Source of the DNA: Diplonema papillatum
Lineage: Eukaryota > Euglenozoa > Diplonemea > Diplonemida > Diplonemidae
NCBI GenBank assembly: GCA_030068145.1
Contig: JAPJBO010000011.1
Location: 62,001 to 126,000 of the forward strand
DNA: 64,000 nt
Direction of reading: 5' to 3'
Made by a program: the position numbers and the translations under genes. How positions within the stretch are numbered: the stretch's first letter is position 1; each line of letters opens with the position of its first letter. The notes under the pieces were generated by a model. It was not told where the DNA came from, made no database searches, and saw only the letters and a list, made by a program, of their open reading frames with translations. Of the stretch, positions 44,008 to 55,347 are shown in pieces.

Positions 44008-44385
44008 CCTGGAAATCCGTGAGAAGCGCGGCACTATGGAGTGCATGGACTGCAGCGTGCAGTGGAAGACGAAGCTGTTCTCGACGAAAAAAAAAGTGCC
44101 TCGACTTCTTCTCCGGCCACGGCCCCCTCGGCGCGACCTGCCCGCACCCGCACATCTACTCGAAAAAGCGCTGCACCGAGGGCGCCAAGCCGTCGACCTC
44201 GAAGCCTTCCGGCAGTCCTTCACCGCCGCGCAGTCCAAGTCGCCCCTGCAGACGTCCCTCTCAGCGACGCAACCCTTCAGCTTTCCCCGGTCCGTAATGG
44301 GCGATCCGTCGTCCCTCGAAAGCAACATGGCGCTGAAAGAGTGAGACGGCGGCAGACGTGACATCCATCGACTCCCTTCATTCTA
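44008..44385 (+). pseudogene. Broken tandem copy of the CCCH gene 3' end
   Basis: It matches 43618-43990 including the stop and the start of the 3' UTR. An A run lengthened to nine (ACGAAAAAAAAAGTGCC against ACCAAAAAGTGCC) shifts the frame in the middle of the zinc finger, and further small indels follow. The last codons are again in the parental phase up to a TGA at 44342. It has no upstream part and is presumably not functional. Confidence 0.85.
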
Positions 44386-44478
44386 TGGGACACCTTCCTC
44401 CCTCTCTCTCCCTCTCTTTTGTCTTTCTGCAGAATAACACGAAAAGCCTCCAGGCAACCCCGTTTACACAATTTTTTT

Positions 44479-44638
44479 TGTACTAGCAGTCTTGAATTGC
44501 GCAGGGCGAAAAAAAGACGGAGGCAGCGTGGTTTGGTGGTTGAACAGAACCATGAACATGAAACATGGTAAAAACAAGTGGAGAAACGATCAACCGGCAT
44601 GCACAAAAAAAACGAAGCCCCCGTCTTTTCCTTTTTTG
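44479..44638 (+). repeat. Dispersed repeat R2, copy 5, joined to an R1 head
   Basis: A diverged R2 copy is followed at once (44637-44675) by GCATAAGCACCTGCGTTGCA, the start of R1. This suggests R2 and R1 can be parts of one composite element. Confidence 0.65.
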
Positions 44639-44758
44639 CATAAGCACCTGCGTTGCAGGAAAAATGCTGCCGGTCCAAAAAATACGGAATGGAACGATTT
44701 GTAACGTATCTTTTCATTACTGCTCTTGGGGGCCGAAAAGTCGTCTCCCATCAGTGGA

Positions 44759-44980
44759 ATATCATGCAGGGCCAGAACCTTGTGTCTTTTTAAAACGCTC
44801 CCGCGGGGCCGATGGACCCCAAAAAAAAAATTTTGGCAAAAAAATCTTTTGCTCAACTTCCGCAAAAATTACCACAGAGTTTGTTCCAAAATTTTAAAAT
44901 TCAAAAAACCCATTTTTTTTTTTGGAAATAAAATTTTGGCCATTTCCAAAAAGACACAAGGTTCTGACCCTGCATGATAT
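44759..44980. mobile_element. 222-bp MITE (R9), intact copy
   Basis: The terminal inverted repeats are about 33 bp with one difference (ATATCATGCAGGG at the tip, AACCTTGTGTCTTTTT inside). The interior is A/T-rich. A second copy at 58.24-62.45 kb is split by a large insertion, and this copy serves as its empty-site reference. Confidence 0.85.
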
Positions 44981-46410
44981 GCCCTCCGTCAGAATTAGAA
45001 TTATAATCTGTAGATGCCCCGCAAGGTTAACCATGTTTGCGGGGGATGAGACGACATACTGACTGTCCAGTATTCGCTGGCATTGCTTGATTCTGATGGA
45101 CCGCTGTGGTTTACCGTGGTATCCCGTGAAAATCTTAAGTCAGAACGCACCCTGAAAAGCTGCAGCTCGGACCCAATGAAGAGAACAGAGACAGAAGAAC
45201 CGAACGGACTTTTATCATCGTCAGCCTCGTGACCGCGGTAGCGTATGACGAAAACAGAAGACCCGATCTTCAGGACGTCGTAATGAACCTTTCAAATTGC
45301 TGACAGACTTCCTCGAAGATGCTTTGTATCTTGCTCGCTTTCTGACTTTTGCGGAAGCAAGATAGTCAGCCACCTTGCAACAGTCTTTTCCGCCGACACC
45401 GACTCTTGGTTCATAGAGACGGACGCTCGAGGATGTCAACAAGACGATTCGAGCTGCGGTTACCATTCCTTGTTTGCGGCGCTGCAGTTCACAGACTGCA
45501 TCCCAGAGCCCGCCCACGCCTGCGCCTGTCGTCTTCATGCACAAGTGCCAACCCCCCGCCTCGTGAGACATGAGAGGCATTTTCTGCCTGAACAATACAC
45601 CAAGACCCCCCGCCCCTTAAAGAAGATGCCAGAACTCCGGTTTCTTTTTTGCCTTTCTTTTTTTGGACTCTAACTCGTCTCTCTCTCTTTGTGATAACAT
45701 GCCATGCGATCCCCTTGTCGCTGAAGGCGAGCCATGAGGGAAATGGAGTAAAGCTACGGTACGAGAGGGCGCACAAAAAAGAAGATAAAATCAGAGCAAA
45801 CCCCTCAACCAGCTTTCGAGAGAATCCGAAGTTAAGACTTAACCCCGAGGTGGGGGGGGGGGCAACGACAACCAAAACCAAAAAAACAAAAACACGAGAG
45901 CGTCTCGTTCGGTGTCTTTTCAGTGACCACCTGACTTCACTTCAAAATTTTCACAGAATCTTGCCGCCTCTCGTGCGTTTCTTTTATTTTTTTCCATGCC
46001 ACTTTTACAGACAAGCGGATAGCGAACTCATATATCTGCAGGAATTCTAGAGTGAACCTTGCCCGTCAAGCTCGCGGAAGGCGAAGGTGCACGCGTATTG
46101 TTCTCCGGTTGGGAGGGGTCCAGCCCGTGTCTCGAAACATTCCTCGCTTCTGCTCTAGCAGTCCGTCTGGGGATCCATCTGGCGACTAGCAAGACTGGGA
46201 GGTGCCAATCCACATCGAATCAAGGAGCGTAGTCAGGTCGCTTTCGGATTAGGTGAATTGGCTCAGTTTGCCACGTTAGTCTGCATGTCAGTTTTGCATC
46301 ACGCAGTCAGTTTTGCATCACGCAGCAGCGTGGTGGCGGCGTTGAACGTCCGCGTGCTCTCCTCAAGCGGCTGCGTTTTTGACGAGGCAAAAAAAAAAAA
46401 AAAAAAAAAA
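44981..46410. other. Unassigned region with small repeats
   Basis: A second-hairpin-only R4 relic (GAGAGGCATTTTCTGCCTGA) is at about 45571-45590. A solo transposon end (GGTGAATTGGCTCA at about 46251-46264) matches the tips of the 3.96-kb element at 58.36 kb. The phrase CAGTCAGTTTTGCATCACG is doubled at about 46288-46322. No gene is visible. Confidence 0.5.
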
Positions 46411-47227
46411 GGGAAAAGTGCCTTAGGGGACTAGTCCCAATGTGAAATGTGCCCTTAGGGGACTAGTCCCTATTTTGCATTACAATTCCTGGTAAGAATT
46501 TGCAAAAAAGTTGCTAAGTGCATTTCCCAGTACTTCCCAATGAAAATGTGCCCTTAGGGGACTAGTCCCCTAAGGGCAAACAATTTCATTGGACTTTTTG
46601 CCAGGGAAGTGTACTTAGCAAATTTTCGGAAATTTTCAGATTTTTCGGATTTTGGCCCATTTTGGCCGATTTTGCCAGATTTTGGCAGATTTTGGCCAAT
46701 TTTGCCGATTTTTCCAGATTTTGACCATTTTTGGCCATTCTTGGCCATTTTTGCCGATTTTTCCAGATTTTGTAGCAGTAACAATTTCCAAGTGGGAGTA
46801 GTCCCAAAAAATCGGCAAAAATGGCCGAAAATGGCCAAAATCTGGAAAAATCTGGAAAAATTGGCAAAAATGGCCAAAATCTGGAAAAATCGGCAAAAAT
46901 GGCCAAAATCTGCCAAAATCTGCAAAAATCTGGAAAATGAAAATTTCCTAAATTTGCTCAAAATCTGCTCAGTGCATTTCCCTGACAAAAGTCAAGGTTA
47001 CAATTTCAAAAATGGCCGAACATGGCCAAAATCTGGAAAAATCGGCAAAAATGGCCAAAATCTGCCAAAGTCTGCAAAAATCTGGAAAAAATGAAAATTT
47101 CCAAAATTTGCTCAAAATCTGCTTAGTGCATTTCCCTGACAAAAGTCAAGGTAACAATTTCCAAGTGGGACTAGTCCCCTAAGGGCACATTTCACATTGG
47201 GACTAGTCCCCTAAGGCACCTTACCCA
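46411..47227. mobile_element. 817-bp foldback element with palindromic ends
   Basis: The termini are inverted repeats of about 60 bp with two differences. Each contains the self-complementary GGGACTAGTCCC twice. An internal perfect 30-nt palindrome lies at 46549-46578 inside CCAATGAAA/TTTCATTGG arms. The rest is AT-rich with many GGCCAAAATCTGGAAAAATC-like words in both orientations. A runs flank both sides. There is no coding capacity. Confidence 0.85.
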
Positions 47228-48625
47228 AAAAAAAAAGAAAAAAAGGTCCACGACGAAAGAAAGAAACGAAGTAATCATTGCCGTGCTGCGCCCCCCCATA
47301 GGCGTAGTGACTGCGACAGTAAACAAGCCTTCAAGCATCAGCGAGATGCAGAAGAGAAAACACGATGGAAAAAGAAATAAAAGCGAATGTGGGAAAAAAA
47401 CTGAAGACACAGACATTTCAGTGTGTTTTGCAGTCAGTGCTCGATTCTATGCATACTAAGAAAACTTTAGGAACAACACTGCACACAAAATTGATCAGAA
47501 CGGCATTACGCGCAGAAGCAAACGGTCAAATTTAGCATCGAACCAATTTGACAATTTCAGCACATTGTTCCCTCTGATCGGCTCGGAAATGCAAATCGGT
47601 AGCTTTTTTGTGTTAACAATGCATTGTTGGTACTAAAAATTAGTAGTAGCCAGCGTAGTACATGCAACTTACCAAAGCAGGTGAGTTGGTGAGTTCCGGG
47701 TGAAAATGAAGGTAGTGCTTCAGCATCCAAAAGGGCAGTCCTCTGCCAAGCAATGGCTAATTATCTTCGACCGTGCTGCTTGTTTTCTGCTGTCCGCCAC
47801 TTTCAGTACCTCATGTGGCTCGGTAGACGAGGTCACAAAGGATTTAGGTGTACCGAGCCTCCGATGAGAAGACTGGGGAGGTCAAAAAACGCAAAACACT
47901 AGTCTCAAAAACTTGCCCAGAAGCAGGTCTGAAAATACAAACAGGAAAATCCAGTTGAAAGCTGGGAAAGCAGCCGAAGAACCAACAATTCTTCGCGCCA
48001 CAACGTACGCGTGCCCCCCGGGGGCACTGGATGAGTTCTTTTGAGTGCATGGATGGATTATCATGCACTTGACCGATGGCGGAGCGGCCACTCGTGGCTC
48101 CCTTCACCACCAAGCCGACTAAAAATATTTGTACACGTGTGGAGTGCTCCATTCGCGGCGAGCAGAAAATAGTACAAACGCTACCCTTCCCAGTGGTTAA
48201 ATCACGACTGTCATAGGATAAAACCGGTGGCCGCTGCTCAACGACCTTATCACGTGGGCGGCAAAAATAGTAGGCGCGCGTTTGGCTTGCTGATGATGGG
48301 ACACCCACAGCTACACAGTTTCATGTGATGGACTTCGCATGTGATATTTGTCAACAGCGCGCACTCAGCACCTCAGGTCAGACTGAGCCGGTGAGAATAC
48401 GAAACTCTCCAATAAAAACCTTTAACTCTAAAAACCCCGCAATGCTTCTTTGCAGCCCGACTGCATTTCGGAAGAGAATGATCAGATGAGAAGAGTCTGA
48501 AATAGGGACATACGGAGGGGAAACGACAAGAAGTTCCTATTTACAAAAGACTTTTCACATTTCTTCCGGAACTTTCACTTAAAAACGAGTATAACGACCT
48601 TCTAATCCACAAATAACGCTAAAAA
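47228..48625. other. Unassigned region
   Basis: It contains the minus-strand copy of the intron repeat (about 47595-47705, AACAATGCATTGTT) and, at 48409-48424, TTTAACTCTAAAAACC. No gene is visible. Confidence 0.4.
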
Positions 48626-48969
48626 GTAGAACCCACCCGTATTGCAATACGATATAGTTACAGATATTCAACCTGTGCAAACCATAAGCAGCACCACAAA
48701 TTCACGAAAAGAGACGGCCAGATGGTATCAAGAAGACAGACAGTCACCTACTGCGGCACCATACTGAGGAGGGCTAGCCGTAAGTGAGGTATGTGGACAA
48801 TGGCCGAAACCACCAATGACCAACAACTAAGGTACCCACCGATCCTCTTACCTCGTGTAACCACCACTCTTACGACACTCAGAGCACAAAGGATATCTTC
48901 CCACAACGACGAAGATCACCCGGAGACTTTAAAACTCCGGAGTTTCAAGCGAACTTTCACTCTAAAAAA
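48626..48969 (+). repeat. Dispersed repeat R3, copy 2
   Basis: Nearly identical to 1311-1655, ending CAAGCGAACTTTCACTCTAA. Confidence 0.8.
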
Positions 48970-49303
48970 AGGGGGGTGGGGGGGGGTATACTATAGGTAT
49001 CTGGTTGTGACCCGCCATCTCGTGAACAGATGTTCGTAAGAGAAGAGGCAGCCACACAGCTCAACAGTGGCCATTATTAGCCGACAGTCCAGGTCCAGGT
49101 ACCAACGTTTCTGCTGCGCAGAGGTGCCCTCTGCAACAATCTTGCATTCTCAGGTGAAATGCCAAATGAAGCGATCAGTTCCGCAAGCCCCCGCTGAGGC
49201 GCGCGTTGGAAAGGGGTGGAATCTGTCTCCCCTCGGCCTTTCCTTCTGCGGGCCTTTTCTCGGGCATTTCGCGGACTAGTGCACTTTCAAGCTACGTCCC
49301 TGA

Positions 49304-49531
49304 TTTTCTTTTTTTGTATAAGCACCTGCTTTGTAGGAAATGCTTGAGGAGACTGCCAGTTGCGATAGACAAAGGAGGTAAATGTGCTGTAGCCCACACG
49401 AAACAGAGGTGAATCTGGGTTTAGTGGCGGGCGTAAGCGTTCAACAAAAAAGACCCACTTTGTAGTTGTATTGTTTTCTCCCCCTCTAGCCTCCTTCGAA
49501 ATGAGCACAAGGCAGTCCCCCGAGTATATTT
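49304..49531 (+). repeat. Dispersed repeat R1, copy 4
   Basis: Full length, closest to the copy at 340-566. A diverged R1 relative (49536-49752) follows head to tail. Confidence 0.8.
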
Positions 49532-49802
49532 TTTTTAAAGCGCCAGCTTGGAAGGAAATGCTCGACGAAGCTGCCAGGCAAACCGAACCGAAGGAATCCC
49601 AAGTGCTGTAGACACAAACACAGGGAAAAATGTCCTAACAACACACGGTGGTGTACGCGAAGTCAGATTGTGGTTGTTTTTTGTACTTGCCCCTCTCTGC
49701 CCCTATATTTCTTCCATGCAGAGGCAATGCAACTGCGTCGAGTATTTTCCGTAGTTTTCTTTTCCAAATTTAGTTAGTAGTTTTTTTTCTTTTGTGAGAA
49801 AA

Positions 49803-49960
49803 GGGGGGGGGGGTCGAATAATAACAGTTATTTGACACACGTCTGGTTGTCTAAAAACAGTACCACTATTTGATCCTGCGACTGTTCGGCTACCCGGAAC
49901 TTTTTTTATTATTCGGCAAATCGAATAATAACACAGTGTTATTATTCGACCCCCCCCCCT
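49803..49960. mobile_element. 158-bp MITE (R10)
   Basis: The ends are G-rich and C-rich runs joined to TCGAATAATAACA and TGTTATTATTCGA. A half copy is at 57643-57684, and a diverged phrase is near 56464. Confidence 0.75.
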
Positions 49961-50628
49961 TTATTTTAAGAAGATGAAGTAAAATCGGAGACGGTGGGCC
50001 CAGTCCCCAAGCCGCCTTACGCACCATGGGCACGCGCGAGGGTGCAGCCCTGCTTTGGTGCAGTGCCGCCGTCCATCACGTCGTAGCTGCCACCCACACA
50101 AGGCCGCAGCAGCAACCTCCCCTACCGTGAGTGTACGCAAGCACTTCCGCCACACTGTTTCCCGAACCATGCCCATCGACGCGAAGGTCCCTGCATAGGA
50201 ATAGAAAGGAGTACACTTGTAATATGAAGGAAACATTCCCGGAATACCGGGGCGCAGGAAAGGTCAAACGAAAAGGACAGCAAGCGGACAATGTCCGCAC
50301 CTACTTTCACTGCCCCACAATCAATATGCACACTATCCTGCAGAATCCTATTCGCCGAACGGACATCGGTGTGCAGCGGCGCCTCGTTCAATAGTTCATT
50401 GAAGAAGGGTGAGGCACCCCGTGTACGGCGACTACACTGTAGTCTACAGTGCCCCGGTGTTTATGATGGATACCCCCCTTGATTAAGATGGATACCGCCA
50501 GAATCCGAATTATTCATCCATCTTATGCACGGGGGGGGGGGGGGGGGGGGGTAACAAAGATAAAAGGTGCAAGGTAAATGCGCTGAAGTACATCTACTTT
50601 CACTCTGACAAAAAAAAGAGAAAAAGCA
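49961..50628. other. Spacer with long G run
   Basis: An uninterrupted G run of more than 20 bases is at about 50529-50551. No gene is visible. Confidence 0.5.
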
Positions 50629-50652
50629 GTGCAAAACAAGAGAGCAACCAAA

Positions 50653-51021
50653 GTGGACGACTTCCCCTGTAGCACCTGTAACAAAAAGACCGTTGGATCC
50701 ACGAAGGAAGATTACACATTTCCAAAGCAAATGGATGTAACACTGCAACGAGCACAGCTATCGAAAAAAACACGCGAAGAAATAAAAATACCAGCCCGCA
50801 CCCCGATCCGACAAACCATACTGATCGGTGAAGACTCATACACGGTAAAAGGCTTCATTATCCACACCGGAAGAGCAACGGCAGGTCATTACTATACCGT
50901 GTTAAAGGAAGACGATGAATGGGTATGCTACGACGACCAGCAAGTATCCGTACTCTCATGGGAGGAATGTGCCAGGAGATTCACAACCAATGGCTACGTC
51001 ATCTCTCTCGAGAAAGCGTAA
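50653..51021 (+). pseudogene. Ubiquitin-specific protease (C19) C-terminal fragment
   Basis: The frame reads VDDFPCSTCNKKT (second finger pair), QMDVTLQRAQL, then the catalytic His region YTVKGFIIHTGRATAGHYYTV and WVCYDDQQV, where His in GHYY and the first Asp of YDD fit the C19 His box. It ends YVISLEKA and a stop. The Cys box and N-terminal half are absent and no suitable ATG precedes it. The finger part aligns with the fragment at 39.03 kb (HDYKCDTCKCTTV), so both descend from related proteins. Such enzymes remove ubiquitin from proteins. A missed upstream exon cannot be excluded. Confidence 0.6.
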
Positions 51022-51256
51022 ACACTTTCACCTGGTGGAAGTAGTGCCCCGTGGCGGTTGGTTACGAGCCACAACCCAATTTGTAAACCCCCTTTTTTAA
51101 AGAAAAACGGACGAAGGGAGGAGGAAGTGAAGCCATAGCACATGGTTTCAAACCACGGAGTCCTGGACTCCTTTCCCACACTTCTTCAGCAAGGCAGACG
51201 CACAAAAGGACGGTGCCACGGCATGATTCGGCAGCCGCTGCTAAACGAATTACTTT

Positions 51257-51278
51257 AAAGAACTCAATGCTAAACGAA
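51257..51278 (+). repeat. Direct repeat left of LINE-A
   Basis: The 22 bp AAAGAACTCAATGC + TAAACGAA recur exactly at 53765-53786, bracketing the LINE. They may be a target duplication or the tail of an earlier LINE copy; CTAAACGAA also occurs just before, at 51241-51249. Confidence 0.8.
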
Positions 51279-51306
51279 TAGGACAGAAAGGTCCGACTCG
51301 GAGAGG

Positions 51307-53715
51307 GTGGAGAAGGCGGCTGCCCTGGCGGAAGGCCTCCGCCATGCGCCGTTCCGGCACGAGAAGCGGGTCCGAATTGTACAGTCGAATGTGCTACCGG
51401 CGGCGCTGTCAGGCTGCTCTTTCGCGCCGGTGTCGAAGGTGGCAATGAAACGGCTGACGACGTCGGTGATGGGACTGATCTGGGGTGGGTCCAACCCAAA
51501 GCGCTCGAGGGAGATGGTCCTAAATTTTCAGGAGAAGGGCCACCTGACGGACCCCAGTACATGCCTAGCATATAGGGTGACGACGGCGTTCTACGCGGCG
51601 TGCGAGAGGTTGCCACGACTTCTGCCTCTGATGGAGAGCATCCGGGGAAGGTACGCCGAGGGGGACCTACCCCTGGGGCCAGTTGGGCTGGCGATGAGGA
51701 GCATGGAGGAGTGTGGACACGTATGGGGACCAGGGCCCCTGTCTCGCACGCTGAGGAATGGTACAATGTTTGACCCGATAGCCTCGACACCCTCGAAGAG
51801 GGGGCATGAGGTGAGGGCGGATTTGAGGGCGAAGACGTGGTCCCGTCTAGTAGCGAGGCGGCCGGGATTCGAGGGTGTGCAGAGGGCTGACCTGGAGCGG
51901 ACGAACTCCTTCTGGAAGATGCGAGAATGTCCCGCGCACACCGCGAGGCTTATACGTGTAGCGTTGGCGGGAGGAGTGAACACGGCTGAGTTCACGTCGC
52001 GGATGAGGCAGGCCGGAGCTGAGCCGCAGGCGCCCAGCTGCAAGCACTGTGGAAGCGGCGATACCGAGGACGAGAAACACGTATTTTGGGACTGCGGAGC
52101 GTACTCGCACATACGGCGACGAGAGGCACATGCCGGGCTGATGGCGGCCAACCGCGCCGACTGGCCCAGATGCACGCTGGAACACGGAGTGGTAGTACCC
52201 GAGAATGCCCACTTCTCAAGGCGGCTCCAGGAGATGATGGCTGAAATCCTAGCGGAACGGGCAGGGCTCGAAGCACGAGGCTGGGTAGCCAGGAACCCCA
52301 CGACCCCCTGGTCGAGAGCGGATGCGATGCCTGCCAAGAAGCTCGACCACCCCTTTGCGCGGATTGCCCCGGCATGGGCGTGGGAGCGGAACAAGGCCTG
52401 GGGACTACCGACGTTTTATGCGTTGGTGGCGTGGCTATCAGACATGGAGTGGACCGAGAACGGGCAGGCGTCAATGCTAGAGCTTGCCATCGACTTTGAA
52501 CTCTTTTCAGGCCTCAGCATACCGCTGCACGAGAATACACCGAAGGGGGTGAGGGAGCGAGGAAACGTCCTGCGCTGCATGATCAGCGCGTTGGACAAGC
52601 TGGCGACACAGCAAGGGCTGGGGAGTTGCGAGAGAGGCGAGAGAGTATGCCCGACGACGTCGCTGTCGTTCATGGGCATCACGGGGATATCGGGGGTGCG
52701 GCCCAGGCCCCGCTTTCGCGAGGCACACACGGGGACGATCCTCGAAGAGCAGGTGAAGGGAAGCGATATAGGGACGCAGTGCCCGACGTACCCGGACTGG
52801 ACGGCCGAGAGAGCGGCGAGGTGGGCCCTGCCTGTCCCACCACAGCTGCACCCCGACCCCGTACATATGCCGGGTGTCGGAGTAGAGAAAGCACTCGTCA
52901 CCTGCGCGACCCACCACAAGGGGAAGTGTGAGGCGTGCCGAGCACTCGTCCGAAGGGACGTACCCACGGTAGAGATGTGCTGTCGGCACCATCACCACGC
53001 TGACGATGGGCAGCCGATCGCCGTGTGCGTGGAGCACAGCACGACGAAGTGCGGCGAGTGCAAGACGGCGGCGGCGTGCTGCCGCAGCGGGCATCATGCC
53101 TGCCGCACGCATGGCAGAGGAACCTGCCAAGAATGCAGGAGGCTCCCTACGTTGACGCAGAGGAGACCGGCAGCGTGCTGCCGCCGCGGCCACCACCAAC
53201 CAAACGAACCTAACGCCCCGGCAACCCCCGGACACAGCAAAAAGAAGAGACCCCTCTCACCCACCCAGGGGGGCGTACAACGTGAAACGCCGGCGGGAAA
53301 GCGCGCGGCGCAGGCGCCGCCCGCCGTAGCGAAGCAGAAGACGGCGACGACCGGACGGGCAGCCAAGAGGCCGCCACCAACGCCAGGCACCGGCGAACGA
53401 CCAGCGTTGAAAAAGAGGGTGCTCGGCACCCCGAAGGAGAGCCCGATCGCCGGCCGCAAGCGGAAGAAGGCGAAGGCGACCACACCCGAGTCAGGGGTGC
53501 AACGAAGGAAGAGGATGGCCCTTAAAGCAAACAGCTACCAGAAACGTTCGACGTCCCCAAGCACTCCAGTGCCCTCGAGAGTGAAAAACGTGCAAGATTG
53601 TCCGCACCTGTGCCCCTCCACGCAATCTCCAGAACCGCAAGAAAGCCCAGCGCCCCTGGCGCCACAAGTACTCGACCTTGACGACGCAATGACAGGTGAC
53701 GACGTCATAAAGTAA
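51307..53715 (+). CDS. LINE-A: 5'-truncated reverse-transcriptase C-terminal part with B-box-like fingers
   Basis: About 800 residues are open. The N-terminal part (RIVQSNVLPAALSGCSF, WGGSNPKRSREMV, KGHLTDP) resembles the region after the RT domain of LINE ORF2 proteins. The RT catalytic part and endonuclease are missing. A zinc knuckle, SCKHCGSGDTEDEKHVFWDC, follows at about residues 240-260. Residues about 535-635 hold three Cys/His units of the form C-x2-H-x4-C-x2-C ... CC-x2,3-HH. The tail is Lys/Arg/Pro-rich. Truncation lies at the 51257-51278 repeat. The open frame without stops suggests a young copy. The element moves by target-primed reverse transcription in known relatives. Confidence 0.75.
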   Translation: MEKAAALAEGLRHAPFRHEKRVRIVQSNVLPAALSGCSFAPVSKVAMKRLTTSVMGLIWGGSNPKRSREMVLNFQEKGHLTDPSTCLAYRVTTAFYAACERLPRLLPLMESIRGRYAEGDLPLGPVGLAMRSMEECGHVWGPGPLSRTLRNGTMFDPIASTPSKRGHEVRADLRAKTWSRLVARRPGFEGVQRADLERTNSFWKMRECPAHTARLIRVALAGGVNTAEFTSRMRQAGAEPQAPSCKHCGSGDTEDEKHVFWDCGAYSHIRRREAHAGLMAANRADWPRCTLEHGVVVPENAHFSRRLQEMMAEILAERAGLEARGWVARNPTTPWSRADAMPAKKLDHPFARIAPAWAWERNKAWGLPTFYALVAWLSDMEWTENGQASMLELAIDFELFSGLSIPLHENTPKGVRERGNVLRCMISALDKLATQQGLGSCERGERVCPTTSLSFMGITGISGVRPRPRFREAHTGTILEEQVKGSDIGTQCPTYPDWTAERAARWALPVPPQLHPDPVHMPGVGVEKALVTCATHHKGKCEACRALVRRDVPTVEMCCRHHHHADDGQPIAVCVEHSTTKCGECKTAAACCRSGHHACRTHGRGTCQECRRLPTLTQRRPAACCRRGHHQPNEPNAPATPGHSKKKRPLSPTQGGVQRETPAGKRAAQAPPAVAKQKTATTGRAAKRPPPTPGTGERPALKKRVLGTPKESPIAGRKRKKAKATTPESGVQRRKRMALKANSYQKRSTSPSTPVPSRVKNVQDCPHLCPSTQSPEPQESPAPLAPQVLDLDDAMTGDDVIK

Positions 53716-53786
53716 CCTTAAGCGGCGACACAGTGCATGCTAATCCATGTGGTTCATGTACTTAAAAGAACTCAATGCTAAACGAA
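53716..53786 (+). mobile_element. LINE-A 3' UTR and right-hand direct repeat
   Basis: A short 3' UTR (about 50 bp, CATGTACTTAAAAG) is shared with the minus-strand fragment at 2734-2781. It is followed by the 22-bp repeat (53765-53786). No poly(A) tail is present. Confidence 0.7.
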
Positions 53787-53980
53787 CATCGACGTGGGCG
53801 GCATAGAGAAAGAAGAACTACTCTACGGCACCAGAAAGTCCAAAAATACCATGGTAAAGAAAATTAAAGTTAAAATTAGAAGTAAAAGGAGAAAAAAGAA
53901 ATTGTCGACAACGAAAGAAAGAACAGAAAAAACAGAAAACGGGAAAAAAAGAAAAAAGAAGAAAAAAAGACTCTGCATTC

Positions 53981-54043
53981 CGCGAAGAAGACTTGATGCT
54001 AGCATCAAACACTTAGAGGCAAGTAGCGCCTGAACACGAAACT
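53981..54043 (+). repeat. R4 element, copy 3
   Basis: It has CGAAGAAGACTTGATGCTAG and the AGGC/GCCT hairpin. It follows a purine-rich stretch (53850-53970). Confidence 0.8.
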
Positions 54044-55204
54044 TTCCCCCCCAATGCGCGAAAGTCAAGCCCCCTGGTTTGCTTTCTTTACCTTCCACCT
54101 GCTTCCCCCCAGGCAGTTCCCTCTTTTTTTGCCACGTCCTTCCCTCCCAAAGTTCCCATTTGCATCTGCTCTTGCTTAGCTTCTTTTGGTCTTTTTTGTT
54201 TCCTGCCCCTTTCCTTCTATTTCTGCATGCGTTTGTGTGAAAAGCGTGCCGTGCGTAGTACGAAACAAAACTACTGCACCTCGTTGATATGCACGAACCT
54301 TCAAGTCGGATGCAGCAGTTTTTACCAATTTAGCTCGCCACAGTAGGTACAGCGAATGTACATGGAACCGTGTCGCAAGCAGAAAAGCAAAATTGACGTA
54401 ACCGACGGAGAATACCCTGTGTCAAGACTCTGACCTGAAAGGAATCCTGCTCACGGGTCTGCCCGCGCCTTTGCAGCTGGACACCACATATTGCTCGGTC
54501 TACGATTGCTTGCAAGTACGAACGATTAGTCAAAGCCGCAACCTATTGCCCGATCGATGTCGAGCCTTGTGGCTTGGGTTAGAATGCAAATATTCCGTGG
54601 CGATACCGCGTGCATTGCGTCAGGCCAAGGTATCCGAGCCCCTGGATGGAAAAGGGTGGCCACAGTCTAAGCCCTCCCCCAACTTCTTTTCTGCTTTCAG
54701 CGTTTCTTCACCAGAAATAAATGCTCACAATTGGCCCCGTCTGTGGCGGCAGCCAGCGACACCCGCCAGAGCACACCGAAGACCGCTTTGGACTGATTTC
54801 TCCGCTCTTGCGCGTATTCCGCGAAATCTCTCGGATTGAGCTGTCCCGACAAAGGGGTATTCTGAGTGAGTTGCACTCGGGCTTCCCCATCCGGGCATCA
54901 TTTTTGCGCTGTGTGTGCGCAACCACAGGCTGCGTGGAGACTGTGTCATCCAAGCGCAGCAGATTCTCCCTTCAACGCACGGTGGTCGCATGGAAGTGCA
55001 GACGAACAATGAATCCAACGATTTTTTTTTCATCCAAGTGCTTAACCGGCAGTGTCAGAGCACATGTCCTTCCGAAGTTCGTTCTTGCAATCCCCACTCA
55101 TTCGTCCTTTTTCTTTTTTAGAGATTCTTAACAAAGTCTCTGCCCCCCCATCCTCCTGGGTTCATTCCTTACTTACGGAGTTCTATCCTCCGTTCTCTGT
55201 TCAT
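54044..55204. other. Unassigned region
   Basis: I see no supportable gene or repeat in this 1.2-kb stretch. Confidence 0.4.
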
Positions 55205-55347
55205 TTTAGCCACATACAATGTGTGAGTAAACTGAAACGCCCGAGTAGGACCCCTTTGATCATAACCAATTGACCAATTGCCACCTGCAATCATGCCGAC
55301 AAGAGTTCGGTGTAGTGCGGTCAACGAAAGCCTCTAGTCTTCCTCCA
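55205..55347 (+). repeat. Dispersed repeat R12, copy 2
   Basis: Matches 33796-33945. Confidence 0.7.
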
